A stretch of 57,965 nt of DNA from an uncultured Bacteroidia bacterium (GTDB lineage: Bacteria; Bacteroidota; Bacteroidia; Bacteroidales; UBA932). Shown piece after piece: positions 1 through 8,161 of this stretch (the stretch's first letter is position 1; each line of letters begins with the position of its first letter). A program made the translations under genes and the position numbers. The notes under the pieces were generated by a model, which saw nothing but the letters and a program-made list of their open reading frames with translations, did no database searches and was not told the DNA's origin. The stretch is taken from assembly GCA_902789445.1 (NCBI GenBank), contig CADAOB010000009.1, positions 1-57,965 on the forward strand, in the 5' to 3' direction.

Positions 1-24
1 AAAAATATTATTGTCCGTAAGGAC

Positions 25-243
25 ATGAAAATGAATAAATTAAGATTAACCAACGTGATCGAGAACCATTTTTATTTGGATTTCAACTGGAAAGATGGAG
101 GTGCCGTTTTGTCTGTGTCGCAAAGAGTTTCATTGCTTAAAACGCAGTCTTCGCGCCGCGACACTGACGAAACAGACGAATGGTCAGTGTCGTGGCAGAG
201 AAAGCACACCAATACCCAGCGCGCGCAAGACATACCTTCGTGA
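25..243 (+). CDS. Doubtful small ORF, 72 aa
   Basis: This is an open frame with an ATG eight bases after a TAAGGA-like stretch. The first 43 codons are AT-rich and read like plausible protein, with a hydrophobic and aromatic patch around residues 14-22. The second half is low-complexity, charged sequence that overlaps a 10-bp hairpin (159-192). I recognise no family. It could be a short real gene, the end of a decayed one, or chance. No promoter is visible because the window begins here. Confidence 0.2.
   Translation: MKMNKLRLTNVIENHFYLDFNWKDGGAVLSVSQRVSLLKTQSSRRDTDETDEWSVSWQRKHTNTQRAQDIPS
159..192. repeat. 10-bp inverted repeat (hairpin)
   Basis: CGACACTGAC (159-168) and GTCAGTGTCG (183-192) form a perfect 10-bp stem with a 14-base loop. 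No T-tract follows on either strand, so this is not an ordinary intrinsic terminator. It may be a protein site, an RNA structure or a mobile-element trace. Its role is unknown. Confidence 0.5.
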
Positions 244-287
244 AAGGCGCCCCGGAATTGAAGTTGGCTGCCGGCTTCGGCTAAAAT

Positions 288-313
288 CTTTCTGTCCCGG
301 ATGGAACAGAAAG
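288..313 (-). terminator. Weak intrinsic terminator for the barrel gene
   Basis: CTTTCTGT (288-295) pairs with ACAGAAAG (306-313), giving an 8-bp stem with a 10-base loop. Read on the minus strand it lies just after the stop codon of the beta-barrel gene and is followed by ATTTTAG, a modest U-tract. Confidence 0.45.
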
Positions 314-326
314 CGCGAAAGAGGTT

Positions 327-770
327 CTAAAAGTAATACGTAAACCCGGCACCCAGGTCAGCTTGATAGGGCTTGTAAAAGAGCCGGAAATCGCAATGGC
401 TGCCTGCCAGGCCGACTTGGAATTTTGCAGCGCCCCAATAGGTTCCGATGAAATCGAATTCATAGCCGCCTCCGAGATAAGCGGTAACCTGTCGCCCTTT
501 GATCAAGTTCAGATTCAAGAGAAGCGGAACCTGGATGCCGGACAGGCGCGTACCATAGATATAACGGACGCCACCCAGCAGATTAAGCCACTGGTCAGGC
601 CTGCCTACGCGGGCACGCACCCCAAGCCCGAAACTGGGCGTAACGGAAGGGCTACTTGGAAGGAAACAGTCGAGACTGGCATCGATTCCCACACGGAGAA
701 CCTTGTCGTTCTGCCCCATCAGCAAGAGTGGCAGCAAAAGTGCCGCAAACAGAACAAGCATCCTTTTCAT
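327..770 (-). CDS. Small outer-membrane beta-barrel protein, 147 aa
   Basis: The first 19 or so residues (MKRMLVLFAALLLPLLLMG) form a signal peptide, so I start at the inner Met rather than 25 codons upstream. The mature part alternates short amphipathic strands with Gly/Asn turns and ends in FTYYF. That terminal aromatic residue is typical of outer-membrane barrels recognised by the Bam machinery. The length suits an 8-strand barrel of the Bacteroidota 'outer membrane beta-barrel' type. Function unknown. It is transcribed divergently from the beta-helix gene at 881 and shares a 110-bp promoter region with it. Confidence 0.75.
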   Translation of the reverse strand: MKRMLVLFAALLLPLLLMGQNDKVLRVGIDASLDCFLPSSPSVTPSFGLGVRARVGRPDQWLNLLGGVRYIYGTRLSGIQVPLLLNLNLIKGRQVTAYLGGGYEFDFIGTYWGAAKFQVGLAGSHCDFRLFYKPYQADLGAGFTYYF

Positions 771-835
771 CGGAAATGATCGCTTTCGTTTACACAAAAT
801 TAACAAAAAGAGTGGTGTTTTTGACATTTTTTCGA

Positions 836-842
836 TAACTTG
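836..842 (+). promoter_or_regulatory. Probable -7 promoter element for the beta-helix gene
   Basis: TAACTTG, followed by C, approximates the Bacteroidota -7 consensus TAnnTTTG and lies 38 bases before the start at 881. The same TAACTTGC occurs at 23406, ahead of another barrel operon. No clear -33 TTTG sits at the expected spacing, so the call rests on the -7 box alone. Confidence 0.4.
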
Positions 843-880
843 CACAGAATTAAGCGTGCAAATTCTTAAAAATACCTCTT

Positions 881-2419
881 ATGAAGAACTTTTTCGTCAA
901 ATGCATGGCTGTCGCGGTGATGCTTTTCTTAGCCTGCGGCACCCAGATCCAAGCCCAGAACCTTTTGAAAGGGCTCAAGGAGAAAGCTGAAAAAGCTGTC
1001 AAGCAGACTGTTAACAACGGAAACAAGCCGTCTTCCGGGACGAATGCAGTTTCCGGTGCCCTCAACAAAGCCACCTCGGCCATCCCGGCCGGCAAAGGCA
1101 AGACCTACTATGTGAGCGTATCGACCGGTTCGGCCCGCGCCGACGGCCTGACGCCCGCTACCGCAATGAAAGACCTGCAGAAGGCCATTGACGCAGCGGA
1201 AGACAACGACCAGATCTTTGTCGCCGAAGGCAACTACCTGGGCAACATGGACCGCGGCTACATCGAGTGCGGCAAATTCGGAAACGCCCAGAACGACCGC
1301 GGCAAATTCATCAGTTTCTACGGCGGCTACTCCACCGATTTCACGGAACGCGACGTCATCAAACACGTGACCAAGTTCCAGCCGACCAGCCAGAAATTCA
1401 TCGCCCCGCTGTTCAACATCAACGCCCGCAGGCCTTACGGCTACACCGGCCCGATGGGCACCGTGGTCATCGACGGCTTCGTCTTCGACCTGGGCGAGAA
1501 CAACCTCTACTGCGCAGCCAACGTGGATGACGACCGGACCGGCACCCCCAACACGGGCGTGCTCACCGGCCGCTTCATCGAGCCGGACGGCGCACCGGCC
1601 GTCCCCAAGGTCGGCTATGCCAACGGCGACGAGTATGGCCTGCACATGGATGTTGAAGGCAACGTGCGCGTCTCCAACTGCATCTTCGTCAACTGCCGCG
1701 ACTACGGCATCGCCGCGATGATGGGCAAGGGCCACATGGAAATCTGCAACAACATCTTCATTTCCTGCCGCTACGCTTCCTGCCAGGTCAGGGGCACCAC
1801 GAAAGACAGTGAAATCGACCAGGTTTCGCTGGACTTCCACCACAACACCGTCCTCTTCACCTGGACGCGCACCAAGGTATTCGAGGACATGGGCCAGGGC
1901 TTCCGCTTCATGAACGGCATCCGCACGATCGATGTCCACAACAACATCTTCGGCTGCAACAGCAACTGCGGTGTCGAGCGCGTGTACTATGAGACCAATG
2001 CCTCGATCGAGAAACTCAAACAGAGCAATCTCTACGACAACTACTTCTTCGCCAACAAGCGTGACCTCGAGATCGCCTCGATGGGCGCCGCCACCATTTC
2101 CGTTCCGGCCGCCCGCATCGAGGAAGCCGAGCAGATCGGTCCCAAATACGAAGGCAACATGGAACTGCCCGCCGGCAACGAGGCGTTCCTCAACGCCATC
2201 GACCAGCCGTATCTCCAGGGCTACATGAACCTGACGATCATCTCTTCCCAGAGCTACGACGCCAATTCCACAGCCAACCAGATCAATCGCATCTTCGGCA
2301 TGAACCAGACCGGCAGTGAGATTGTCCGCCCGAACATGTACTGCAACAAGTATCCTTGGGAAAAAGCCAAAGACCTCTTCGGCAAAGTTCCCGGCTACGG
2401 CGCCCAGATGCCGCAGTAG
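881..2419 (+). CDS. Secreted right-handed beta-helix protein, 512 aa
   Basis: An N-terminal signal of about 25 residues is followed by a charged, helical stretch (28-70). At about residue 75 comes a start typical of pectate-lyase-like folds (YYVSVSTGSARADG, then P-T-A plus an A-D-A-A helix and 'IFVAEGNY'). Such motifs open many parallel beta-helix domains of the DUF1565 type. Repeated short rungs with stacked Asn (NNIF, HHNTVLF, HNNIF) run through residues 200-400. A Cys at position 19 sits in a poor lipobox, so SPase I cleavage after AQA is as likely as lipidation. No catalytic residues of a known polysaccharide lyase can be identified. A polysaccharide-binding or degrading role is possible but not shown. 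Confidence 0.75.
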   Translation: MKNFFVKCMAVAVMLFLACGTQIQAQNLLKGLKEKAEKAVKQTVNNGNKPSSGTNAVSGALNKATSAIPAGKGKTYYVSVSTGSARADGLTPATAMKDLQKAIDAAEDNDQIFVAEGNYLGNMDRGYIECGKFGNAQNDRGKFISFYGGYSTDFTERDVIKHVTKFQPTSQKFIAPLFNINARRPYGYTGPMGTVVIDGFVFDLGENNLYCAANVDDDRTGTPNTGVLTGRFIEPDGAPAVPKVGYANGDEYGLHMDVEGNVRVSNCIFVNCRDYGIAAMMGKGHMEICNNIFISCRYASCQVRGTTKDSEIDQVSLDFHHNTVLFTWTRTKVFEDMGQGFRFMNGIRTIDVHNNIFGCNSNCGVERVYYETNASIEKLKQSNLYDNYFFANKRDLEIASMGAATISVPAARIEEAEQIGPKYEGNMELPAGNEAFLNAIDQPYLQGYMNLTIISSQSYDANSTANQINRIFGMNQTGSEIVRPNMYCNKYPWEKAKDLFGKVPGYGAQMPQ

Positions 2420-2440
2420 GCGGATTGAACGCCAATAAAA

Positions 2441-2472
2441 AAGCGCTTGCAGTGACCTGCAAGCGCTTTTTT
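2441..2472. terminator. Bidirectional intrinsic terminator
   Basis: AAGCGCTTGCAG (2441-2452) and CTGCAAGCGCTT (2457-2468) form a perfect 12-bp stem with a 4-base loop. It is followed by a T-run on the plus strand and preceded by an A-run that gives a T-run on the minus strand. It lies between two convergent genes and can serve both. Confidence 0.9.
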
Positions 2473-2486
2473 TAGAGTCGACCGGC

Positions 2487-2870
2487 TCACTCCTCGGTAC
2501 CGAGTCCCAGGTCTTTCAGGAAGTTCCCGATGCCTTCCAGTAAGGAAGGGAGTTGTTCGATCACGCCGTTGACGGCGTCCACCGCCGACTTGATGCCACT
2601 CTTGGCAGCCAGGCCGACATATTTGGTGATGGCCGAGCGGATCTGCTTCTGCTGGTCCGCATTGTAGGAACTCCGGTTCTGGGTGTATTCATCGACCAGC
2701 TTCTCGAACTGGGCGTTCGCCTTTTTCCAGTCATCTTCCGAGAACTTGTCGCAGCGCTTCTCGACATAGCCGACAAACTTATCGAAGCGTGCCGGGAGCG
2801 TCTCCTTGCAGGAGGTCATCGCGATGACGGCCACCGCCGCCATCAGCATCAGGGCAAAAAATCTTTTCAT
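2487..2870 (-). CDS. Small helical lipoprotein, 127 aa
   Basis: The signal sequence ends in a lipobox MTSC with the lipidated Cys at residue 21. The start is the ATG at 2870; an upstream in-frame extension would bury the signal peptide. The mature part is mostly alpha-helical (KFVGYVEKRCDKFSEDDW, then two more amphipathic helices) with one further Cys. Similar short lipoproteins with a DUF of unknown role are common in Bacteroidales. A TAnnTTTG box lies at 2910-2917. Role unknown. Confidence 0.8.
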   Translation of the reverse strand: MKRFFALMLMAAVAVIAMTSCKETLPARFDKFVGYVEKRCDKFSEDDWKKANAQFEKLVDEYTQNRSSYNADQQKQIRSAITKYVGLAAKSGIKSAVDAVNGVIEQLPSLLEGIGNFLKDLGLGTEE

Positions 2871-2909
2871 ATCGCAGGGTTTAATTGGTTTCAATGGGTT
2901 TCCGGTCTT

Positions 2910-2937
2910 CAAAGGTAGTAAAATTCTTGATCTACAA
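2910..2937 (-). promoter_or_regulatory. Bacteroidota promoter for the small lipoprotein
   Basis: On the minus strand TACCTTTG (2917 to 2910) fits TAnnTTTG exactly, and a TTG lies 17 bases upstream (2937 to 2935). The predicted leader to the start at 2870 is about 35 bases. The promoter overlaps the first bases after the stop codon of the esterase gene, so the lipoprotein can be transcribed independently of the upstream pair. Confidence 0.55.
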
Positions 2938-4524
2938 CACCATCTCCTCCCGGAAAGTGGCGCCGGAGGGGTAGATGCCGGTGAGGGTGATGCGGTGTGC
3001 GGGTGCATCGGGGAAGAGGAGGATGCGGATGCCGTCTGGCGCGGTTTCGCGGATCAGGCCGCCTTCGACGCGCCAGGAGAGCGATCCTACGGCCTTGCTT
3101 CCGACGCGGATCCATTGCCCGGATTCGAGGTGGACGCGGACAGGATCGTCTTCCATTTCAGCGGAGAAGAAATCCGCCATCAGGTGTTCGAATTCGTAGA
3201 AATGTGGCGTCAGATTGCCTTCCGGGTCCTGATGCAGGGCGTGGGCCGGTTCGGTGTAGGTGTACAGCTGGGTGCGGTAGCCCAGCGTGCGGGCCCGCTG
3301 GTCGATCATGCTAGAACCATACATCTTACTGAAGACCACGCCATTCAGCGGCTCAAAAGGCTTGTCTTTGAACAAGATCCGGAACGGATGGTCATAGCCG
3401 TAAGGGACGATCGGGTCATTTTTGCTATGGAAAGAAATGATGGAAACATTGTCATTGCCGAGCAGGGAAAGATCCGAAAGCGCGCCCCACATATTGCCCA
3501 CAGCCCGGATGCGGAAGGATGCCGTATCCTGGGGGTTGATCTTGTCGATCGGTCCTTCGTCCACGGGATTGCTGCCAAAAATGCCGAGGATATCCCCCAC
3601 CACGCCGCCACGGGAACTTTTCGGACGGTCTTTCTCGCGCATGAAGGCCAGATTCAATGCCGTAATGGCCCCGGCGCTCGTACCTGCCACGAATACCCGC
3701 TGCGGATCGACCCCGTAGCGGTCTTGTGACACGAGAAAGCGCACCGCCGCACTGGCGTCCTGCAGCGCCCGGTAACCGGCCCGTTCGACTTCATCCGACA
3801 AGAGCCGGAATCCCATCCGGTAATTGATCGACGCGGCCACATAGCCCAGCGAGGCAAAGTAGCGGCACCAGCCTTCGAATTCAGGCTCCGCCTTGTCGCC
3901 ATTATAGAAAGCGCCTCCGTGAATCATCACAAACAGCGGCCGCGGGCGCACACCACTGTCCTCCGGGAGATAGACATCCAGGGTGAGCGGACAGTCCCGT
4001 TTCCGCGTCAACTCGCCTGCCCGGTCGAAATAGATCTTGGAAAAGCGCTGGTTCCCTACCGGCGGATAACTGGTCCAGAAGCCGCTTGCATGGCCATAGA
4101 CCACATCTTTTTCAACCCGTACACCGTAAGAGGGATCATGATACGCTTTTACCGCAGGGCGGTCTTCGAACGGAGGGGCTTCATAGGGACGGCAAGAGAA
4201 AGCGCGCACACGGCCGTCCGGAAACCGCATCCGGAACGCGCCGCGTTTCCAAAATGCGGTAACACGCACTGTATCGGCATACACCGCGCCGGTGTCCCGG
4301 TAAAAAAGGCCCTCCAGCCTGCCTTTCGGATGAATGGCCGAAAACACGACAACTCCGCCCGAATCGACCGGCGCAGCGTTCTTTACATCATCGGAAAAGC
4401 TGAGCTCATAAATCCGGAACAAGTCCAATGAAGCCGTATCTTTCTGGCAGGAAGCCAGGAAAAGCAGCACGGCTCCCAGCAGCAAACGGGTGGCAAAACG
4501 CTTTATGGCACTTGCTGCAGACAT
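2932..4524 (-). CDS. Lipoprotein alpha/beta-hydrolase (carboxylesterase-like), 530 aa
   Basis: The signal ends in LASC (Cys 26), so the protein is a predicted lipoprotein. Residues about 40-115 form a beta-rich N-terminal part of unknown kind. The hydrolase domain carries the oxyanion-hole motif HGG (202-204), the nucleophile elbow GTSAG with Ser 283, a likely acid in SKND (Asp 370) and a catalytic His at 428 or 431 (EPAHALH). This layout fits the BD-FAE/carboxylesterase type B group of esterases. The substrate cannot be read from the sequence; acyl or feruloyl esters on polysaccharides are reasonable guesses. Its ATG follows the flavodoxin stop with no gap (4524/4525), so the two are one operon. 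Confidence 0.85.
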   Translation of the reverse strand: MSAASAIKRFATRLLLGAVLLFLASCQKDTASLDLFRIYELSFSDDVKNAAPVDSGGVVVFSAIHPKGRLEGLFYRDTGAVYADTVRVTAFWKRGAFRMRFPDGRVRAFSCRPYEAPPFEDRPAVKAYHDPSYGVRVEKDVVYGHASGFWTSYPPVGNQRFSKIYFDRAGELTRKRDCPLTLDVYLPEDSGVRPRPLFVMIHGGAFYNGDKAEPEFEGWCRYFASLGYVAASINYRMGFRLLSDEVERAGYRALQDASAAVRFLVSQDRYGVDPQRVFVAGTSAGAITALNLAFMREKDRPKSSRGGVVGDILGIFGSNPVDEGPIDKINPQDTASFRIRAVGNMWGALSDLSLLGNDNVSIISFHSKNDPIVPYGYDHPFRILFKDKPFEPLNGVVFSKMYGSSMIDQRARTLGYRTQLYTYTEPAHALHQDPEGNLTPHFYEFEHLMADFFSAEMEDDPVRVHLESGQWIRVGSKAVGSLSWRVEGGLIRETAPDGIRILLFPDAPAHRITLTGIYPSGATFREEMVL

Positions 4525-5088
4525 TTATTTAAAAATCCCCAATCCGTCGACCCAAGTCTGGATGTCGCCGTCGATGACGTTGTTCAGCACCTTGCCGTCC
4601 ACCCAGTTGATCTTCGGATAGGCTGCCTTGAAATCGGCGTTGGCCTTGTCGATGCTGCTTCCGCCGGAAGTGGCGAAGAAGACAACCGTCTTGCCTTCAA
4701 AGCCATAGGCCTCGATGAAGGTGTTGATGATGGTCGGCGCCGTGTACCACCAAACCGGGAACCCGATGAAGACGACATCATAGCTATCGGCATCGGCCAG
4801 ATCTTTCACGATAGCCGGACGGGAGGCTTGGTCCTGCATTTCGAGGGTACTGCGGGAGGTTTTGTCGGTCCAGTCGAGGTCGGCGGCGGTGTATTTCACC
4901 TCCGGCTTGATTTCATACAGGGTGGCACCGGTCACTTTGGCCAGGTCCTTGGCGACGGCCTGGGTCGTTCCGGTGGCGGAGAAATATGCGACGAGTGTTT
5001 TCATTTCAGCAGGTTTGTTTTGTTTTTTCTGTCCGCAGGCCACCACGACCAGGGCGATGGCTGCAAGGAGGATCAAAGCTCTTTTCAT
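4525..5088 (-). CDS. Flavodoxin-family lipoprotein, 187 aa
   Basis: A lipobox VVAC (Cys 18) is followed, from residue 29, by a flavodoxin-like domain. It starts [13 protein letters not shown], where S-A-T-G-T-T (37-42) is the FMN phosphate loop. FPVWWYTAP and FFATSGGSS match the loops that flank the isoalloxazine ring in long-chain-like flavodoxins used as quinone or flavin reductases. Electron transfer on the periplasmic side of a membrane is inferred; the partner is unknown. The directly abutting esterase may act in the same process. A partial -7 box (AACTTTG, minus strand) lies near 5131-5137. Confidence 0.85.
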   Translation of the reverse strand: MKRALILLAAIALVVVACGQKKQNKPAEMKTLVAYFSATGTTQAVAKDLAKVTGATLYEIKPEVKYTAADLDWTDKTSRSTLEMQDQASRPAIVKDLADADSYDVVFIGFPVWWYTAPTIINTFIEAYGFEGKTVVFFATSGGSSIDKANADFKAAYPKINWVDGKVLNNVIDGDIQTWVDGLGIFK

Positions 5089-5172
5089 ACGGTGAAGGTT
5101 TTACAGGATTTCATTGTAAGCTAATCAGGACAAAGTTCGGAATTATACCCTTAAATTGTTCGGTAAATTGAT

Positions 5173-5180
5173 TATTTTTG
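5173..5180 (+). promoter_or_regulatory. -7 promoter box for the DUF362 gene
   Basis: TATTTTTG fits TAnnTTTG exactly and lies 31 bases upstream of the ATG at 5212. A TTG at 5156-5158 is only 14 bases upstream, short of the usual spacing. Confidence 0.5.
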
Positions 5181-5211
5181 CAGCAAAAGAACAAAAAAAC
5201 AAGTAAAAAGT

Positions 5212-6237
5212 ATGAAACGGATTCTTATTCTGATTGCCGTGGCAGCCAGTGCACTGCTGGCCCTCAGCTGTGGCAGGAACGCCAAGAAGCAGGCTGCGGA
5301 CAGCGCGACGCCGGCTGAGACGGCTTCCGTCGTCTATTTTACCACCGAGATTACGCCCGAGAGCCTCGTCAAAATCTACGAAGCGGTGGGACGGCCTGCC
5401 ACGGGCCGCGTGGCCATCAAGATATCCACCGGTGAAATGGGCGGAAACAACTACCTGAAACCGGAACTGATCGCACCCCTTGTCAAGAAAGTAAACGGCA
5501 CCATCGTCGAGTGCAACACCGCCTACGGCGGATCCCGCGCAACGACGGCCGTCCATAAGGAGACCATCCGCGCCCACGGTTTCTATGACGTGGGCGACGT
5601 GGACATCATGGATGAGGAAGGCGAATTCCAGATTCCCGTCAAGGACGACAAATGGATCAAGTACGACATCGTCGGCTCCCATCTGAAGAACTACGACTTC
5701 ATGATCAACCTGGCCCATTTCAAGGGACACGCGATGGGCGGCTTCGGCGGCGTGCTCAAGAATGCCTCCATCGGCGTGGCTTCGCCCAACGGCAAAGTCT
5801 ATATCCACTCCGCCGGCGCCGTCCAGGAGGCGAACCCCGAGGGCAATCTCCACGCACCGGAAGGCTGGTCCGAATCGCCCGAGAAAAACACGCCGTTCAT
5901 CGAATCGATGGCGGCGGCAGCCCAGGCCGTCCATGAATTCTTCGGGGAAGGCAAGAACATCCTTTACATCGACGTGATGAACAATATCTCCATCGACTGC
6001 GACTGCGACTCCCATCCGGCCGACCCGACCATCCAGGACATCGGCATCGCCGCCTCGACCGACCCCGTCGCCCTCGACAAGTTCTGCCTCGACCAGGTCT
6101 TCAACCTGCCCAACGACGAACACAACGACACGAAGGCCCTGCTGGAGCGCATCAACGCCCGCCACGGCACCCACATCGTGGACCGCGGCCAGGAGATCGG
6201 CCTCGGCACGAAGAACTACACCGTTGTCCGACTCTAA
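5212..6237 (+). CDS. DUF362 domain lipoprotein, 341 aa
   Basis: The signal ends in ALSC (Cys 20). The rest matches the DUF362 layout: an N-terminal 'VAIKIS.GE' strand, a central region with INLAHFKGH and GGFGGVLKN (about 166-184), and a C-terminal part with 'DIGIAASTDPVALD'. A short cluster DCDCD (Cys 263, Cys 265) could bind metal. The 4Fe-4S ferredoxin motifs found in some DUF362 proteins are absent. Biochemical role unknown. It is a single-gene unit with its own promoter and terminator. Confidence 0.85.
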   Translation: MKRILILIAVAASALLALSCGRNAKKQAADSATPAETASVVYFTTEITPESLVKIYEAVGRPATGRVAIKISTGEMGGNNYLKPELIAPLVKKVNGTIVECNTAYGGSRATTAVHKETIRAHGFYDVGDVDIMDEEGEFQIPVKDDKWIKYDIVGSHLKNYDFMINLAHFKGHAMGGFGGVLKNASIGVASPNGKVYIHSAGAVQEANPEGNLHAPEGWSESPEKNTPFIESMAAAAQAVHEFFGEGKNILYIDVMNNISIDCDCDSHPADPTIQDIGIAASTDPVALDKFCLDQVFNLPNDEHNDTKALLERINARHGTHIVDRGQEIGLGTKNYTVVRL

Positions 6238-6264
6238 GCCAAACGTTGCACAAAATTTCGGATA

Positions 6265-6290
6265 AAGCCGGCCCTATCAGCCGGCTTTTG
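6265..6290. terminator. Intrinsic terminator between DUF362 gene and prmC
   Basis: AAGCCGGC (6265-6272) pairs with GCCGGCTT (6280-6287) across a 7-base loop, followed by TTG and TTGTTT. It separates two convergent genes and probably serves the plus strand; on the minus strand a shorter A-derived T-run also follows. Confidence 0.7.
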
Positions 6291-6295
6291 TTGTT

Positions 6296-7186
6296 TCAGC
6301 GGACGACGAAGCGGTCGCGGCCGGAGATGTCGGGGAGGAGACGCGCGCCGGGGAAGAGGGCGGCGACTTCGGGGCCGAAACGTTCGTTGATCTCAAGATA
6401 GACGTGGCCGTCGGGGCGCAGGAGCGCATCGGCCCAGCGGGCGATGGCGCGATAGAACTTCAACGGATCGTCATCGGGGACGAAAAGGGCTTCGGCCGGT
6501 TCGAAATCGAGGACATTGGGCCGCATCGCGGCGCGCTCGCTGTCACAGATGTACGGTGGATTGGAGACGATGACATCGAACTTCGGCAAGCCGGCCGGCG
6601 GCTCCGCCAGCACGTCGGCGCTGAAGAAGATCGGCTTGGCCCCCCGCACCTTGACGCGCTGCTTGCAAGCATAGCGTAGCGCCGCTTCCGACAGGTCGCA
6701 GCCATAGACCATCGCCTCCGGAAACTCAGCCGCCAGCGACCAGGCGATACAACCCGATCCCGTGCAGATGTCGAGGATGCTGAAAGGGCCATCCTCCTCA
6801 TCGTCGGAGAGATGCCCGGTCGCGCCGGGCATGACGGGAGCATCCTCGTCGGCATAGAGGTCGTCGATGATGCGGGACACCAGTTCCTCCGTTTCCGGAC
6901 GGGGAATCAGACAGCCCTCGCCTACCTTGAAACGATGGCCGCAGAACTCCGTGAAGCCCAGCACATACTGCAGCGGCCGGCCGGTCACCAGTTCGTCCAG
7001 TGCCGACGACATTTCAGATGTCCGGTCCGAGCCGGGCAAGACAGAGTCCGGATCCGAGATATACTTATAAGAAGGTATTTCCGTGAAATGCTCCAGCAGG
7101 CGGAAGGCGATGGCCTTCGACTCCGGCTCGGGATAGAGGGCCGACAGCCGGTCGATGCACTGCCTGACAAATCCAGCGAGGGTCAT
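6296..7186 (-). CDS. prmC: Peptide chain release factor glutamine methyltransferase PrmC/HemK
   Basis: This enzyme methylates the Gln of the GGQ motif in release factors RF1 and RF2, using S-adenosylmethionine. The sequence shows the N-terminal helical domain, PRPETEELV (95-103), the SAM-binding loop LDICTGSGCIA (138-148) and the diagnostic NPPY (209-212). The length of 296 aa is normal. Between the two domains is an acidic insertion (about 112-134, DEDAP and DDEEDG) that most homologues lack. The start at 7186 is set by an ATGA overlap with the ddl stop, so prmC is the last gene of a pbp1A-ddl-prmC operon. Confidence 0.95.
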   Translation of the reverse strand: MTLAGFVRQCIDRLSALYPEPESKAIAFRLLEHFTEIPSYKYISDPDSVLPGSDRTSEMSSALDELVTGRPLQYVLGFTEFCGHRFKVGEGCLIPRPETEELVSRIIDDLYADEDAPVMPGATGHLSDDEEDGPFSILDICTGSGCIAWSLAAEFPEAMVYGCDLSEAALRYACKQRVKVRGAKPIFFSADVLAEPPAGLPKFDVIVSNPPYICDSERAAMRPNVLDFEPAEALFVPDDDPLKFYRAIARWADALLRPDGHVYLEINERFGPEVAALFPGARLLPDISGRDRFVVR

Positions 7187-8151
7187 GCGGACAGGGCTTC
7201 GTCGATCAGGACATCCAAGACCTCGCTGACGGAGAGGCCGGCGGCGCGGATCTGGGCCGGGACGAGCGACATCTTCGTCATGCCCGGAACCGGATTGATC
7301 TCCAGGAAATAGACCTTGCCCGATTCCGTCATGATGTAGTCGCAACGGATCAGGCCACGGCAGCCGAAATGCTGGTAGATGCGGCGCGTCTGCTCCCGGA
7401 TGGTATGGGCCTGCTCTTCCGTGATCTGCGCCGGGCAGACCTCGTCGCTCTTGCCCAGATACTTCGCCTCATAGTCGAAATACTCGTTGTGCGAAATGAT
7501 CTCCGTGACCGGCAGCGGGACAATCAGGCCGTCCCGGTTGAAAACGCCCTCGGTCATTTCCCGGCCGGGGATGTAGCTCTCGATCAGGACATCGTCACTT
7601 TCGGAGAAAGCAGCGGCAACCGCCGGCGCCAGGTCTTCGATGCGCTTGACCTTCGTCACGCCGAACGAACTGCCGCCGTCGTTGGGCTTGACGAAGACCG
7701 GCAGGCCCAACTGCTCCACGACCGCTTCGGCATTGAGCGGTTCGCCGCGGTGCAGGAAGATTTCAGGCGCCAGGGGAATGCCCAGTCCCTGCAGCGCCTT
7801 CTTGCAGGCGTGTTTGTCGAAAGTCAGGGCCGCCACACGCGACGAGCAGGTGGTGAAGGGTACCCCGTGCTTCTCCAGTTCCGCCTGGAGAATCCCGTTC
7901 TCGCCCGGCGTTCCGTGGATCATGATCAGCGCCACGTCGAATTCCTTCAGACGGGAAGGGATGAAAGGCGCGATCGGAACAGCCACATCCGTCACCGCCG
8001 GGTCGCACACCGACCACTGCCCGTCGCGCAGCAAGAGTTCGGTCACTTCATAGCGGGCCGGGTCCAGGCAGGTCGCCACATATTTTCCGCTGAGTACAGA
8101 AATACCCCATTCGGAGGAGTCGCCTCCGTAAATCAATGCTATTTTTTTCAT
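7183..8151 (-). CDS. ddl: D-alanine--D-alanine ligase
   Basis: Ddl joins two D-Ala molecules with ATP in the cytoplasm, for the peptidoglycan pentapeptide. ATP-grasp motifs are clear: HGTPGENG (79-86), FVKPNDGGSSFGV (153-165), RCDYI, and EINPVPGMT (284-292), which holds the Mg and D-Ala ligands. The first motif reads SEWGIS, where EHEVS is usual, and the 322-aa length is on the short side but within the family. It sits 10 bases after the class A PBP gene and overlaps prmC by four bases. Confidence 0.95.
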   Translation of the reverse strand: MKKIALIYGGDSSEWGISVLSGKYVATCLDPARYEVTELLLRDGQWSVCDPAVTDVAVPIAPFIPSRLKEFDVALIMIHGTPGENGILQAELEKHGVPFTTCSSRVAALTFDKHACKKALQGLGIPLAPEIFLHRGEPLNAEAVVEQLGLPVFVKPNDGGSSFGVTKVKRIEDLAPAVAAAFSESDDVLIESYIPGREMTEGVFNRDGLIVPLPVTEIISHNEYFDYEAKYLGKSDEVCPAQITEEQAHTIREQTRRIYQHFGCRGLIRCDYIMTESGKVYFLEINPVPGMTKMSLVPAQIRAAGLSVSEVLDVLIDEALSA

Positions 8152-8161
8152 TATCTATCTA

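Noticed and set aside
929-1939. Open frame opposite the beta-helix gene
   Set aside because: Val/Ala/Asp-rich mirror translation without motifs; the plus-strand gene has a signal peptide and repeats.
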